DNA of 64,000 nucleotides, taken from Buttiauxella gaviniae. Lineage in GTDB: Bacteria; Pseudomonadota; Gammaproteobacteria; Enterobacterales; Enterobacteriaceae. The notes beneath the pieces are model-generated. The model ran no database searches, was not told the origin of the DNA, and worked only from the letters and a program-made list of their open reading frames with translations. Below are positions 55,003-64,000 of the stretch, one piece after another. The stretch spans positions 1,488,001 to 1,552,000 of the forward strand of contig NZ_JBFMVT010000002.1 of NCBI RefSeq assembly GCF_040786275.1, in the 5' to 3' direction. The translations under genes and the position numbers were made by a program. Within the stretch, counting starts at the first letter, position 1. Each line of letters opens with the position of its first letter.

Positions 55003-55575
55003 TTATGGCAGGACTTTCGCAGAGAGGATAACTACCGGTTTTGACGGAACATTTTGGTATGGACCGACATCATGAGTCTGTACCTGAGAGATCTTATCGG
55101 CCACTTCCATCCCTTTCACAACTTTACCAAACACCGCGTAACCGAAGTCACGTTGGCCGTGATCGAGGAAAGCGTTGTCAGCCACGTTGATAAAGAACTG
55201 GCTGGTGGCGCTGTCTTTATCCGCCGTACGCGCCATAGAAATCGTGCCGCGAGTATTACGTAGGCCGTTATCGGCTTCGTTTTTGATCGGTGGATTTGGC
55301 TGCTTCTGATTCATGTCTTCAGTAAAACCACCGCCCTGAAGCATAAAGCCCGGGATCACGCGGTGGAAAATGGTGTTGTTGTAGAAACCGTTGTTAACGT
55401 AGTCCACAAAGTTTTTCACAGAAATCGGGGCTTTTTGGCTGTTTAACTCAAGCTCAATTTCACCTGCTGAAGTGGTCAACAGGACGTGTGGGTCACCTTT
55501 AGCAGCAAGTACCGCAGGAGAGAATGCGGTGAGAGCAAATACTGTTGCTACAGCCGCCAGAGTCGATTTGAGCAT
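55003..55575 (-). CDS. ppiA: Periplasmic cyclophilin PpiA
   Basis: Periplasmic peptidyl-prolyl cis-trans isomerase (cyclophilin A). The start at 55575 follows AAGGA and opens a signal peptide ([20 protein letters not shown], cut near LAA/KG). The 190 residues carry the cyclophilin core [15 protein letters not shown] and [14 protein letters not shown]. It is divergent from tsgA across a 279-base gap. Confidence 0.97.
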   Translation of the reverse strand: MLKSTLAAVATVFALTAFSPAVLAAKGDPHVLLTTSAGEIELELNSQKAPISVKNFVDYVNNGFYNNTIFHRVIPGFMLQGGGFTEDMNQKQPNPPIKNEADNGLRNTRGTISMARTADKDSATSQFFINVADNAFLDHGQRDFGYAVFGKVVKGMEVADKISQVQTHDVGPYQNVPSKPVVILSAKVLP

Positions 55576-55854
55576 GAATAATTCCTTACGAAAGCAGTGA
55601 ATGAAGCAGTTGCTAGATTGTAAAGAGGCACTCAACTGTGCGCCAGCCATTTACGGTTTTTTACTTTCACACAAATCAATAAGTTAAATGAATGAATAAT
55701 TAGGTCGCGTCAATTTTCGTGACTTAAATCACTTAAAACCCACTGTATTGCTGCAAATGAATTATAAATTGTATGAATGAATCACATTTATGACTAAAAT
55801 CCATCCTTCTCGAATGCTGTCAAAGCACTTTACATTTCTATTCACAGGCTTCTC
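55576..55854. promoter_or_regulatory. ppiA/tsgA divergent control region
   Basis: This AT-rich 279-base gap holds both promoters. GTGACTTAAATCAC (55720-55733) fits the CRP core GTGA-N6-TCAC with mismatched outer bases; E. coli ppiA is known to be CRP-controlled. A further TTTCACACAAAT lies near 55670. No gene is seen. Confidence 0.5.
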
Positions 55855-57039
55855 ATGACTAACAGCAACCGCATTAAGCTCACATGGATCAGCTTTTTCT
55901 CCTACGCCCTGACAGGTGCGTTGGTGATCGTCACCGGGATGGTGATGGGTAATATTGCCGAATACTTCCACGTTCCCGTTTCCAGCATGAGTAATACTTT
56001 TACTTTCTTGAATGCGGGCATTTTGATCTCTATTTTCCTGAATGCCTGGTTAATGGAAATCGTGCCACTGAAAACTCAGTTGCGCTTTGGTTTCATCTTG
56101 ATGGTTCTGGCCGTTGCCGGACTCATCTTCGGTGATAACCTGACCGTTTTCTCAGCCGCAATGTTTGTGCTGGGCCTGGTCAGCGGGATTACCATGTCGA
56201 TTGGTACTTTCCTGATTACACATATGTATGAAGGCCGTCAGCGTGGTTCACGTCTGCTGTTTACTGATTCTTTCTTCAGCATGGCAGGGATGATTTTCCC
56301 GATGGTCGCGGCGATTTTGCTGGCTCGTAGCATCAACTGGTATTGGGTTTATGTTTGCATCGGCCTGGTTTACGTCGCCATCTTCTTGCTAACTATCGGC
56401 TGTGAGTTCCCGGCTCTGGGTAAACATGCGCCGCAGACTGAGAAAGTTGTTGAAAAAGAAAAATGGGGCGTGGGCGTGCTGTTCCTGTCCATTGCGGCTC
56501 TGTGCTACATCCTCGGCCAATTGGGCTTCATCTCTTGGGTGCCGGAATACGCTAAAAGCCTGGGCATGAATCTGAATGATGCAGGCCAACTGGTGAGCGA
56601 CTTCTGGATGTCTTATATGTTCGGGATGTGGGCTTTCAGCTTCATTTTGCGTTTCTTCGATCTGCAACGCATTCTGACCGTTCTGGCTGGTGTTGCTACC
56701 GTTCTGATGTATCTGTTCAACAAAAGCGAACCAGCACATCTGGCGTGGTTTATTTTGGCGCTTGGCTTCTTCTCCAGCGCGATTTACACCTCAATCATCA
56801 CGCTCGGTTCTTTGCAGACCAAAGTGGCGTCACCGAAACTGGTTAACTTCGTACTGACCTGCGGCACCATCGGCACCATGCTGACCTTCGTGGTTACCGG
56901 CCCGATTGTGGCTCATAGCGGCCCACATGCTGCGCTACACACCGCAAACGGTCTGTATGCCGTAGTCTTTGTGATGTGTGTCGTGCTCGGTCTGGTGACC
57001 AAACACCGCCAGCATAACGCGGCGGCTGCAGCTCACTAA
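55855..57039 (+). CDS. tsgA: Major-facilitator transporter TsgA
   Basis: Twelve-helix MFS inner-membrane protein; the substrate is not established. It has 394 residues. Helices are visible from [19 protein letters not shown] onward, with a central cytoplasmic loop around 185-205 ([16 protein letters not shown]). In E. coli tsgA lies directly ahead of nirB; here a codA-like gene lies between them. Confidence is high on family, moderate on role. Confidence 0.94.
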   Translation: MTNSNRIKLTWISFFSYALTGALVIVTGMVMGNIAEYFHVPVSSMSNTFTFLNAGILISIFLNAWLMEIVPLKTQLRFGFILMVLAVAGLIFGDNLTVFSAAMFVLGLVSGITMSIGTFLITHMYEGRQRGSRLLFTDSFFSMAGMIFPMVAAILLARSINWYWVYVCIGLVYVAIFLLTIGCEFPALGKHAPQTEKVVEKEKWGVGVLFLSIAALCYILGQLGFISWVPEYAKSLGMNLNDAGQLVSDFWMSYMFGMWAFSFILRFFDLQRILTVLAGVATVLMYLFNKSEPAHLAWFILALGFFSSAIYTSIITLGSLQTKVASPKLVNFVLTCGTIGTMLTFVVTGPIVAHSGPHAALHTANGLYAVVFVMCVVLGLVTKHRQHNAAAAAH

Positions 57040-57049
57040 GTTCCTGTTA

Positions 57050-57085
57050 TGTAGGGCGGGTGGCGCGATGCTCACTCGCCCTACA
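57050..57085. repeat. Inverted repeat after tsgA
   Basis: TGTAGGGCG and CGCCCTACA flank about 18 bases, forming a REP-like or terminator-like hairpin between convergent tsgA and codA. Its GTAGGG arm recalls the repeat at 52339-52356, and a second small palindrome (GGTGG...CCACC) follows. Confidence 0.6.
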
Positions 57086-57116
57086 AATTTGGTGGTGGCG
57101 TCATCCACCAGACAGA

Positions 57117-58397
57117 CTATCGATACTGAATCTCTTCTGCTTTATCCAGCATCACCCACGTTTGTGCCAGTTGCGTCGTCGCAATCACCTTCCCTTCCCG
57201 CACAGACCAACGTACAGGCACCTGACGCCGCACCGCATCAAAACCATTCTCTGCCGGAAGAATAATTAAGTTCGCCGTATTCCCCTCAACAATGCCGTAA
57301 TCCTGCACCCCGAAAGTACGGGCGCTATTATCGGTGATAAGTTTTAACCCTTCATTAATTTGCTGGTAGCCCATCATCTGGCAGACATGCAGCCCCATAT
57401 GCAGCACCTGCAACATATTCGCAGTGCCCAACGGGTACCACGGGTCAAATACATCGTCATGACCAAAGCAGACGTTAATGCCCGCCTCCATTAACTCTTT
57501 CACACGCGTAATGCCGCGACGCTTCGGATAGTCGTCAAAGCGCCCTTGCAGATGAATATTGACCAGAGGATTCGCGACAAAGTTAATCCCTGAAAGCTTG
57601 AGCAGACGGAACAGACGTGAGGTATATGCCCCGTTGTAAGAGTGCATGGCCGTGGTGTGGCTGGCCGTTACGCGCGCACCAATCCCATCACGTAGCGCCA
57701 GAGCGGCAACCGTTTCAACAAAACGCGATTGCTCATCATCAATTTCATCGCAGTGAATATCTAAGGGACGGTCATATTTCCTGGCGAGGGCAAAGGCTTT
57801 ATGCAGCGATTCAACGCCATATTCGCGCGTAAATTCAAAATGGGGAATTGCCCCAACAACATCTGCCCCAAGTCTCAGAGCCTCTTCGAGCAGCGCTTCC
57901 CCGTCGGGATACGACAAAATGCCCTCTTGTGGAAAAGCGACAATTTGCACGTCAATCCACGGCGCGGCTTCCTGCTTCACCTCCAGCATCGCTTTTAGCG
58001 CGGTGAGCGTGGGGTCAGAAACATCAACATGGGTGCGCACATACTGAATGCCATTGGCAATTTGCCACTTCAGCGTCTGCCAGGCGCGTTGCTTTACGTC
58101 TTGGTGCGTGAGTACCGCTTTGCGTTCAGCCCAGCGTTCAATACCCTCAAACAGCGTGCCTGACTGATTCCAGTGCGGCTGCCCGGCGGTCTGCGTGGTA
58201 TCCAGGTGAATATGAGGTTCAATAAACGGCGGGATGGCAAGCCCTCCTCCGCCATCGAGAGTATGCTGGTTTTCGGGTAAGGTTTCGCTCATCGGTTTAA
58301 TAGCATCGATGCGCCCGTTTTCGATGCTGATCTGCCACAAACCTTCTCGCCCCACCAGCCGCACATTTTGGATAACTGCTAATTCTACATTACTCAT
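57117..58397 (-). CDS. codA: Cytosine deaminase
   Basis: Amidohydrolase converting cytosine to uracil and ammonia for pyrimidine salvage. The 426 residues resemble E. coli CodA throughout: metal-binding [15 protein letters not shown] near 60, [14 protein letters not shown], and [15 protein letters not shown] carrying the catalytic aspartate. It stands alone, without the permease gene codB that precedes codA in E. coli at another locus. It lies between tsgA and nirB and is divergent from nirB. Confidence 0.94.
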   Translation of the reverse strand: MSNVELAVIQNVRLVGREGLWQISIENGRIDAIKPMSETLPENQHTLDGGGGLAIPPFIEPHIHLDTTQTAGQPHWNQSGTLFEGIERWAERKAVLTHQDVKQRAWQTLKWQIANGIQYVRTHVDVSDPTLTALKAMLEVKQEAAPWIDVQIVAFPQEGILSYPDGEALLEEALRLGADVVGAIPHFEFTREYGVESLHKAFALARKYDRPLDIHCDEIDDEQSRFVETVAALALRDGIGARVTASHTTAMHSYNGAYTSRLFRLLKLSGINFVANPLVNIHLQGRFDDYPKRRGITRVKELMEAGINVCFGHDDVFDPWYPLGTANMLQVLHMGLHVCQMMGYQQINEGLKLITDNSARTFGVQDYGIVEGNTANLIILPAENGFDAVRRQVPVRWSVREGKVIATTQLAQTWVMLDKAEEIQYR

Positions 58398-58526
58398 AAC
58401 TGCTCCCTCCTGGTTAACCGCGCCTCTATTTCATAGCACGACCGGGTCATTTGGGACATCTATTGTCTGGTTAACGAATAACCAAGCATTTCCATAACTT
58501 AGAAAAACTCACCAAAATCATATACA

Positions 58527-58542
58527 TACCCATTAAGAGGTA
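58527..58542 (+). promoter_or_regulatory. NarL/NarP 7-2-7 site of the nirB promoter
   Basis: TACCCATTAAGAGGTA is an inverted pair of NarL heptamers spaced by two bases. It is centred 28 bases upstream of the FNR site, that is at about -69.5, the position known in E. coli. Confidence 0.8.
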
Positions 58543-58555
58543 TATAAGGGCGGAT

Positions 58556-58597
58556 TTGATTTGTATCAATAATCGCCATTGCTGAATCGTTAAGGTA
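58556..58597 (+). promoter_or_regulatory. FNR-dependent nirB promoter
   Basis: A perfect FNR site TTGATTTGTATCAA (58556-58569) is followed by TAAGGT (58591-58596) as a weak -10. If transcription starts near 58604 the FNR site is centred at -41.5, the class II activation position. The flank CGTTAAGGTAGGCGGTAATA matches the E. coli nirB promoter as I remember it. Confidence 0.88.
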
Positions 58598-58627
58598 GGC
58601 GGTAATAGAAAAGAAATTGAGGCAATT

Positions 58628-61180
58628 ATGAGCAAAGTCAGAATCGCAATCATCGGTAATGGCATGGTCGGCCATCGCTTTATCGAAGACTTACTTGATA
58701 AAGCCCTGCCAGGCCAATTCGAAATCACTGTTTTCTGCGAAGAACCGCGCAAAGCCTACGATCGCGTGCACCTCTCTTCCTATTTTTCTCACCACACTGC
58801 TGAAGAATTATCTCTGGTTCGTGACGGCTACTATGAGAAGCATGGCGTACAAGTGCTGGTGGGCGAACGCGCCATCACCATCAACCGCCAGGAAAAAGTG
58901 ATTCATTCGAATACTGGTCGCACCGTCTATTACGACAAACTGGTGATGGCAACGGGTTCTTATCCATGGATCCCGCCAATTAAAGGTTCTGAAACACAAG
59001 ACTGTTTTGTTTACCGCACCATTGAAGATTTAAACGCTATCGAATCCTGTGCCCGTCGTAGTAAACGTGGCGCGGTTGTCGGTGGCGGTTTGCTGGGTCT
59101 TGAAGCTGCAGGCGCATTGAAAAATCTTGGCGTAGAAACTCACGTTATCGAATTCGCTCCAATGCTGATGGCCGAGCAGCTCGACCGTATGGGTGGCGAG
59201 CAGCTTCGCAACAAAATTGAAAGCATGGGCGTGCGGGTTCATACCAGCAAAAACACCCAGGAAATCGTTCAGGAAGGTAAAGAAGCCCGTAAAACCATGC
59301 GCTTTGCCGATGGTTCCGAGCTTGAAGTCGACTTTATCGTCTTCTCCACCGGTATTCGTCCACGCGACAAACTGGCGATCCAGTGCGGCCTGGAAACAGG
59401 GCAACGCGGCGGTATCGTTATCAATGACAGTTGCCAGACTTCTGACCCGGATATCTACGCTATCGGGGAATGTGCTAGCTGGAATAATCGTACATTCGGC
59501 CTGGTAGCCCCTGGCTACAAAATGGCTCAGGTTACTGCTGACCACCTACTCGGTACTGAAAACGCCTTTGAAGGCGCAGACATGAGCGCCAAGCTGAAGC
59601 TGCTGGGCGTTGACGTTGGCGGTATCGGTGATGCGCACGGCCGCACACCAAATGCGCGCAGCTACGTTTATCTCGACGAAAGCAAAGAAGTTTATAAGCG
59701 TCTGATTGTCAGCGCTGATAACAAAACGCTGCTCGGTGCGGTTCTGGTAGGTGATACCAGCGATTACGGCAACCTGCTGCAACTGGTTCTGAACGCTATT
59801 GAACTGCCGGAAAACCCAGACGCGCTGATTCTGCCTGCACACGCAAGCTCCGGTAAGCCAGCGATTGGTGTCGATAAACTGCCAGACAGCGCGCAAATCT
59901 GCTCCTGCTTTGATGTCACCAAAGGGCATCTGATCAAAGCCATCAATAATGGCTGCCATACCGTTGCTGCGCTGAAAGCGGAAACCAAAGCGGGTACCGG
60001 CTGTGGCGGTTGTATCCCGTTGATCACTCAGGTATTGAACGCTGAGCTGAGCAAACAAGGTATCGAAGTTAACAATAACCTGTGCGAGCACTTCGCGTTT
60101 TCTCGCCAGGAGCTGTATCACCTGATTCGCGTTGAAGGCATCAAAACTTTCGATGAGCTGCTGGAAAAATACGGCAAAGGCTACGGCTGTGAAGTCTGTA
60201 AACCGACGGTCGGTTCTTTGCTGGCGTCTTGCTGGAACGATTATGTGCTGGCGCCTAAGCACACGCCGCTTCAGGACACCAACGACAACTTCCTGGGCAA
60301 TATTCAGAAAGACGGTACCTACTCTGTTATCCCACGTTCAGCAGGCGGGGAAATTACCCCAGAAGGTCTGATGGTCGTTGGTCGTATCGCACGCGAATAC
60401 AACCTGTATACCAAAATCACCGGCTCTCAGCGTATCGGCCTGTTTGGCGTACAGAAAGATGATTTACCAGAAATCTGGCGTCAACTGATTGATGCTGGTT
60501 TTGAAACCGGCCACGCCTACGCGAAAGCACTGCGTATGGCGAAAACCTGCGTAGGCAGCACCTGGTGCCGTTACGGCGTGGGCGATAGCGTGGGCTTCGG
60601 CGTTGAGCTGGAAAACCGTTACAAAGGCCTGCGTACTCCGCACAAAATGAAGTTTGGTGTTTCTGGCTGTACCCGTGAATGTGCGGAAGCGCAGGGTAAA
60701 GACGTGGGTATTATCGCCACTGAAAAAGGCTGGAACCTGTACGTGTGTGGTAACGGCGGGATGAAACCGCGTCACGCAGATTTGCTGGCGGCAGATTTAG
60801 ACCGTGAAACGCTGATCAAATATCTCGACCGTTTCATGATGTTCTACATCCGTACCGCTGACAAACTGACGCGTACCGCTCCGTGGCTTGAGAGCCTGGA
60901 AGGCGGTATCGACTACCTCAAGCAAGTCATCATCGACGACAAGCTGGGCCTGAACGCTCAACTGGAATCTGAACTGGAACGTCTGCGCGAGAAAGTAATC
61001 TGCGAGTGGGCTGAAACGGTTAACACCCCAGAAGCTCAGGTTCGCTTCAAACACTTTATCAACAGCCCACAGCGCGATCCGAACGTCCAGGTCGTGCCTG
61101 AGCGTGAACAACATCGTCCGGCTACGCCTTACGAACGTATCCCGGTTACTCTAGTAGAAGCAGTGGAGGAAAATGTATGA
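58628..61180 (+). CDS. nirB: NADH-dependent nitrite reductase large subunit
   Basis: Cytoplasmic enzyme reducing nitrite to ammonium with NADH; uses FAD, iron-sulfur centres and siroheme. The 850 residues begin with a dinucleotide fold (AIIGNGMVGHRFIEDL) and a second one near 145 (AVVGGGLLGLEAAG). A BFD-type [2Fe-2S] domain lies around 420-480 (ICSCFDVTKG, GTGCGGCIP). Siroheme/[4Fe-4S] ligand cysteines are in CVGSTWCRYG and GCTRECAEAQG. It overlaps nirD by 4 bases and is transcribed from the FNR promoter upstream. Confidence 0.98.
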   Translation: MSKVRIAIIGNGMVGHRFIEDLLDKALPGQFEITVFCEEPRKAYDRVHLSSYFSHHTAEELSLVRDGYYEKHGVQVLVGERAITINRQEKVIHSNTGRTVYYDKLVMATGSYPWIPPIKGSETQDCFVYRTIEDLNAIESCARRSKRGAVVGGGLLGLEAAGALKNLGVETHVIEFAPMLMAEQLDRMGGEQLRNKIESMGVRVHTSKNTQEIVQEGKEARKTMRFADGSELEVDFIVFSTGIRPRDKLAIQCGLETGQRGGIVINDSCQTSDPDIYAIGECASWNNRTFGLVAPGYKMAQVTADHLLGTENAFEGADMSAKLKLLGVDVGGIGDAHGRTPNARSYVYLDESKEVYKRLIVSADNKTLLGAVLVGDTSDYGNLLQLVLNAIELPENPDALILPAHASSGKPAIGVDKLPDSAQICSCFDVTKGHLIKAINNGCHTVAALKAETKAGTGCGGCIPLITQVLNAELSKQGIEVNNNLCEHFAFSRQELYHLIRVEGIKTFDELLEKYGKGYGCEVCKPTVGSLLASCWNDYVLAPKHTPLQDTNDNFLGNIQKDGTYSVIPRSAGGEITPEGLMVVGRIAREYNLYTKITGSQRIGLFGVQKDDLPEIWRQLIDAGFETGHAYAKALRMAKTCVGSTWCRYGVGDSVGFGVELENRYKGLRTPHKMKFGVSGCTRECAEAQGKDVGIIATEKGWNLYVCGNGGMKPRHADLLAADLDRETLIKYLDRFMMFYIRTADKLTRTAPWLESLEGGIDYLKQVIIDDKLGLNAQLESELERLREKVICEWAETVNTPEAQVRFKHFINSPQRDPNVQVVPEREQHRPATPYERIPVTLVEAVEENV

Positions 61181-61503
61181 GCCAGTGGACTACCGTTTGC
61201 CAGTTAAACGACATCCTGCCTGCTACCGGTGTTTGTGCATTAGTGGGTGACGCGCAGATTGCTATTTTCCGTCCGCGCAACGATGAGCAGGTTTTCGCAA
61301 TCAGCAATATCGACCCGTTTTTTGAGGCGAGCGTTCTGTCTCGCGGGCTGATCGCTGAGCACCAGAATGAACTGTGGGTTGCCAGCCCGTTGAAAAAGCA
61401 GCGTTTCAGACTGCGTGACGGCCTGTGCATGGAAGATGAGAGCTATTCTGTGGCGCACTACCCAGCGCGCGTTAAGGATGGCCAGGTTCAGATCAAAGCA
61501 TAA
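61177..61503 (+). CDS. nirD: Nitrite reductase small subunit NirD
   Basis: Small partner of NirB with a Rieske-like fold. The 108 residues start MSQWTTVCQLNDILPATGVC and include SPLKKQRFRLRDGLC. The Rieske CxH...CxxH cluster ligands are absent, as usual for NirD. The start overlaps the nirB stop as ATGA. Confidence 0.96.
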   Translation: MSQWTTVCQLNDILPATGVCALVGDAQIAIFRPRNDEQVFAISNIDPFFEASVLSRGLIAEHQNELWVASPLKKQRFRLRDGLCMEDESYSVAHYPARVKDGQVQIKA

Positions 61504-61514
61504 GACTTAAAAAG

Positions 61515-61607
61515 CCCTCACCCCGGCCCTCTCCTCAGGAGAGGGAGAAAGTCAAAAAGGCTTCTCCGGATAATACCTCTCCTCCAGGGAGAGGATTAGG
61601 GTGAGGG
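61515..61607. repeat. GC-rich palindromic repeat, copy 2
   Basis: Bounded by CCCTCACCCC and GGGTGAGGG like the copy at 47652-47717. It holds two inner hairpins, CCCTCTCC/GGAGAGGG (61527-61545) and CCTCTCC/GGAGAGG (61576-61594). It sits between nirD and nirC inside the nir operon. Confidence 0.78.
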
Positions 61608-61664
61608 TCGCTTTCCAAATTTTTTAAATTTCTACTTTTCTTTCACTTTGTTGGGATAACAAAA

Positions 61665-62471
61665 ATGTTCACCGATACCATTAATAAATGTGCGGCGAAT
61701 GCCGCTCGCATTGCACGATTATCAAAAAACAGTCCGCTCGGATTCTGGATAAGCTCCGCTATGGCGGGTGCTTATGTAGGCCTTGCGATCATCCTTATCT
61801 TCACACTCGGTAATCTGGTTGATCCTTCGTTGCGACCACTGGTGATGGGCGCGACCTTTGGCATCGCCCTGACCCTGGTCATTATCGCAGGTTCTGAACT
61901 GTTTACCGGCCACACCATGTTTCTGACGTTTGGTGTTAAAGCTGGCACGATCACCCACGGTCAAATGTGGAGCATTTTGCCAAAAACCTGGCTGGGCAAC
62001 CTGATCGGTTCCGTGTTTGTCGCCCTGCTTTATCACTGGGGTGGCGGTAGCCTGTTACCGGTCGATAAAAGCCTGATTCACACCGTTGCGCTGGCAAAAA
62101 CCACCGCACCGGCAATGGTGCTGTTCTTTAAAGGTGCTTTGTGTAACTGGCTGGTTTGTCTTGCTATCTGGATGGCCGTTCGTACCGAAGGTGCCGCGAA
62201 GTTCATCGCTATCTGGTGGTGTCTGCTGGCGTTTATCGCATCCGGTTATGAGCACTCAGTCGCTAACATGACGTTGTTCGCCCTGTCCTGGTTTGGCAAT
62301 CATAGCGACGCTTATACGCTGGCTGGCATCGGCCACAACCTGCTGTGGGTAACGCTTGGGAATACCCTGTCTGGTGTAGTATTCATGGGCCTGGGTTATT
62401 GGTATGCTACGCCGAAAGCCGAGCGTCCACAGCCTGAGCGAATCGCTAAGCCGGAGACTGTTCGCAACTAA
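61665..62471 (+). CDS. nirC: Nitrite channel NirC
   Basis: Formate/nitrite-transporter-family pentameric inner-membrane channel importing nitrite for NirBD. The 268 residues have six membrane segments, including PLGFWISSAMAGAYVGLAII and the FNT-type GSELFTGHTMFL loop. Good ribosome-site spacing is present. A repeat element separates it from nirD, which may tune expression. Confidence 0.96.
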   Translation: MFTDTINKCAANAARIARLSKNSPLGFWISSAMAGAYVGLAIILIFTLGNLVDPSLRPLVMGATFGIALTLVIIAGSELFTGHTMFLTFGVKAGTITHGQMWSILPKTWLGNLIGSVFVALLYHWGGGSLLPVDKSLIHTVALAKTTAPAMVLFFKGALCNWLVCLAIWMAVRTEGAAKFIAIWWCLLAFIASGYEHSVANMTLFALSWFGNHSDAYTLAGIGHNLLWVTLGNTLSGVVFMGLGYWYATPKAERPQPERIAKPETVRN

Positions 62472-62490
62472 TTTCTTTTGAGGATTGACC

Positions 62491-63864
62491 GTGGATCACC
62501 TGCCTATATTTTGTCAATTGCAAGGTCGTGCCTGCTTACTTGTTGGTGGTGGCGATGTTGCAGAACGTAAAGCGCGTTTATTGATGGAGGCAGGTGCACA
62601 GGTCACTGTCAATGCCCTGGACTTCTCCCCGCAGTTCCATGCGTGGGCTGAACAGGGCATGATCGCTCTGGTTCAGGGCGAATTTGACCCCGCACTGCTT
62701 GATGTTTGCTGGCTGGCGATTGCCGCCACAGATAACGATGCCGTGAATCAACACGTCAGCGATGCGGCGGAATCCCGCCGTATTTTCTGTAATGTGGTCG
62801 ATGCCCCTAAGCAAGCCAGCTTTATCATGCCATCGATTATCGACCGTTCACCGTTGATGGTGGCGGTATCGTCCGGTGGCACCTCCCCTGTTTTATCCCG
62901 CCTGTTACGTGAAAAACTTGAAGCGTTTCTGCCGCTGCATCTGGGCAAAATCGCCTCTTATGCCGGAACGCTGCGTGGCCGGGTAAAAGCCAATTTCAAA
63001 ACCATGGGCGAGCGTCGCCGCTTCTGGGAAAAATTCTTCTCTAACGATCGTCTGGCGCAATATCTGGCGAACGAAGACCAACTGGCGATCGATAAAGAAA
63101 CAGATGCGATGTTTACCACACCGCTGGATCATCGCGGCGAAGTCGTGCTGGTCGGTGCAGGGCCTGGGGATGCAGGTTTATTGACGCTGAAAGGTTTACA
63201 GCAAATCCAGCAGGCTGATGTAGTGGTTTATGACCGTCTGGTATCCGATGACATCATGAACCTGGTGCGCCGCGATGCTGACCGCATATTTGTTGGTAAA
63301 CGTGCGGGCTATCACTGCGTTCCACAGGAAGAGATTAACCAGATTCTGCTGCGTGAAGCGCAGAGCGGAAAACGAGTGGTGCGTCTGAAAGGCGGCGATC
63401 CGTTTATCTTTGGCCGTGGTGGTGAAGAGTTAGAAACGCTGTGCGAAGGTGGGATTCCGTTTTCCGTCGTCCCAGGCATTACAGCCGCATCGGGCTGCTC
63501 TGCCTATTCGGGTATTCCGTTAACTCACCGCGACTATGCACAGAGCGTGCGCCTGGTGACTGGCCACCTGAAAACAGGTGGTGAACTGGATTGGGAAAAC
63601 CTGGCTGCAGAAAAGCAAACGCTGGTGTTTTACATGGGCCTGAACCAGGCTCCAGCGATTCAGGAAAAACTGATCGAGCATGGAATGTCTGCGGATATGC
63701 CGGTTGCGCTGGTGGAAAATGGCACTGCCGTTAACCAGCGTGTTGTCAGCGGAGCGCTAAGTGAACTGAGCGGATTATCGACCCAAGTCAAAAGCCCGGC
63801 GCTAATTATTGTTGGCAGAGTGGTTGCATTGCGAGATAAGCTGAACTGGTTCTCGAATCACTAA
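62491..63864 (+). CDS. cysG: Siroheme synthase CysG
   Basis: Trifunctional enzyme that methylates uroporphyrinogen III, oxidises precorrin-2 and inserts iron to make the siroheme of NirB and sulfite reductase. The GTG at 62491 is chosen: GAGGA lies six bases upstream and it gives [13 protein letters not shown] and 457 residues. The N-terminal dehydrogenase/chelatase ([17 protein letters not shown] near 15, [20 protein letters not shown] near 113-132) is followed by the SUMT domain from about 215 ([16 protein letters not shown]). Confidence 0.97.
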   Translation: MDHLPIFCQLQGRACLLVGGGDVAERKARLLMEAGAQVTVNALDFSPQFHAWAEQGMIALVQGEFDPALLDVCWLAIAATDNDAVNQHVSDAAESRRIFCNVVDAPKQASFIMPSIIDRSPLMVAVSSGGTSPVLSRLLREKLEAFLPLHLGKIASYAGTLRGRVKANFKTMGERRRFWEKFFSNDRLAQYLANEDQLAIDKETDAMFTTPLDHRGEVVLVGAGPGDAGLLTLKGLQQIQQADVVVYDRLVSDDIMNLVRRDADRIFVGKRAGYHCVPQEEINQILLREAQSGKRVVRLKGGDPFIFGRGGEELETLCEGGIPFSVVPGITAASGCSAYSGIPLTHRDYAQSVRLVTGHLKTGGELDWENLAAEKQTLVFYMGLNQAPAIQEKLIEHGMSADMPVALVENGTAVNQRVVSGALSELSGLSTQVKSPALIIVGRVVALRDKLNWFSNH

Positions 63865-63879
63865 AAAAGTCATCTTTTG

Positions 63880-63916
63880 AAAAAGGCTCGTTATATATTA
63901 TGGCGAGCCTTTTTTA
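63880..63916 (+). terminator. Terminator of the nir-cysG operon
   Basis: The repeats AAAAGGCTCG and CGAGCCTTTT flank an AT-rich loop and are followed by TTTTTTATTTATG. It lies 16 bases past the cysG stop. Confidence 0.9.
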
Positions 63917-63946
63917 TTTATGTTTTTTTAATAAGCAAAGGAAATC

Positions 63947-64000
63947 GTGTATTCAGGCAGTAAGATTCCGGACTTAGCAATGTCATTAGTAGCTCCTATA
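63947..64000 (+). CDS. Possible start of a further gene, cut by the window
   Basis: A GTG at 63947 follows AAAGGAAA and stays open to the edge (YSGSKIPDLAMSLVAPI after the start). Only 18 codons are visible, so it may not be a gene; no family is recognised. Confidence 0.2.
   Translation, partial: MYSGSKIPDLAMSLVAPI

Noticed and set aside
59546-60262. Minus-strand frame of 238 codons inside nirB
   Set aside because: It is the antisense shadow of the nirB coding sequence, with no motif and no upstream ribosome site.

Overview
This window comes from a gamma-proteobacterium of the Enterobacteriaceae. Gene content and order follow the Escherichia coli fmt-to-cysG segment almost gene for gene, and most proteins look close to their E. 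coli counterparts. Several differences show it is not E. coli K-12: no chiA beside bfd/tufA, a LysE-type exporter between yheS and yheT, a cytosine deaminase gene between tsgA and nirB, and a fused yhfG-fic gene. The genus cannot be fixed from the sequence alone. Comparisons with E. coli throughout are from memory.

Layout. 1-4.6 kb: fmt (3' part), rsmB, trkA and mscL on +, then arfA and zntR on -. 4.7-18.6 kb: the alpha (rpsM-rplQ), spc (rplN-rpmJ) and S10 (rpsJ-rpsQ) ribosomal operons, all on -, with recognisable leaders, promoters and terminators. 18.6-31.6 kb: a complete-looking type II secretion system, gspAB on - and gspCDEFGHIJKLMO on +, whose 5' end is clearly A+T-richer than the flanking genes. 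31.7-37.1 kb: bfr-bfd and the str operon (rpsL-rpsG-fusA-tufA), on -. 37.1-43.7 kb: tusBCD-yheO, fkpA, slyX, slyD and kefGB-yheV. 43.8-49.1 kb: yheS, a LysE-family exporter, yheTU, prkB and yhfA. 49.4-57 kb: crp, yhfK, argD, pabA, the fused fic gene, ppiA and tsgA. 57-64 kb: a codA-like gene and the nitrite-reduction operon nirBDC-cysG behind a well-preserved FNR/NarL promoter.

How the genes work together. Most of the window is core machinery: ribosome, RNA polymerase alpha, SecY, elongation factors, ribosome rescue (ArfA), rRNA methylation (RsmB), tRNA thiolation (TusBCD), potassium handling (TrkA, KefB/G), turgor release (MscL), envelope folding (FkpA, PpiA) and anaerobic nitrite reduction, with CysG supplying the siroheme that NirB needs. 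The accessory parts are the type II secretion system (which lacks the neighbouring chitinase gene found in K-12), the exporter gene, codA, and repeats: one ERIC element, two related GC-rich palindromic repeats and several hairpin repeats.

The strongest unusual observation is the fic locus. The N-terminus of the single Fic protein resembles the separate antitoxin YhfG of E. coli, and no free yhfG gene is present. No rRNA, tRNA, CRISPR array, transposase or phage gene was seen.
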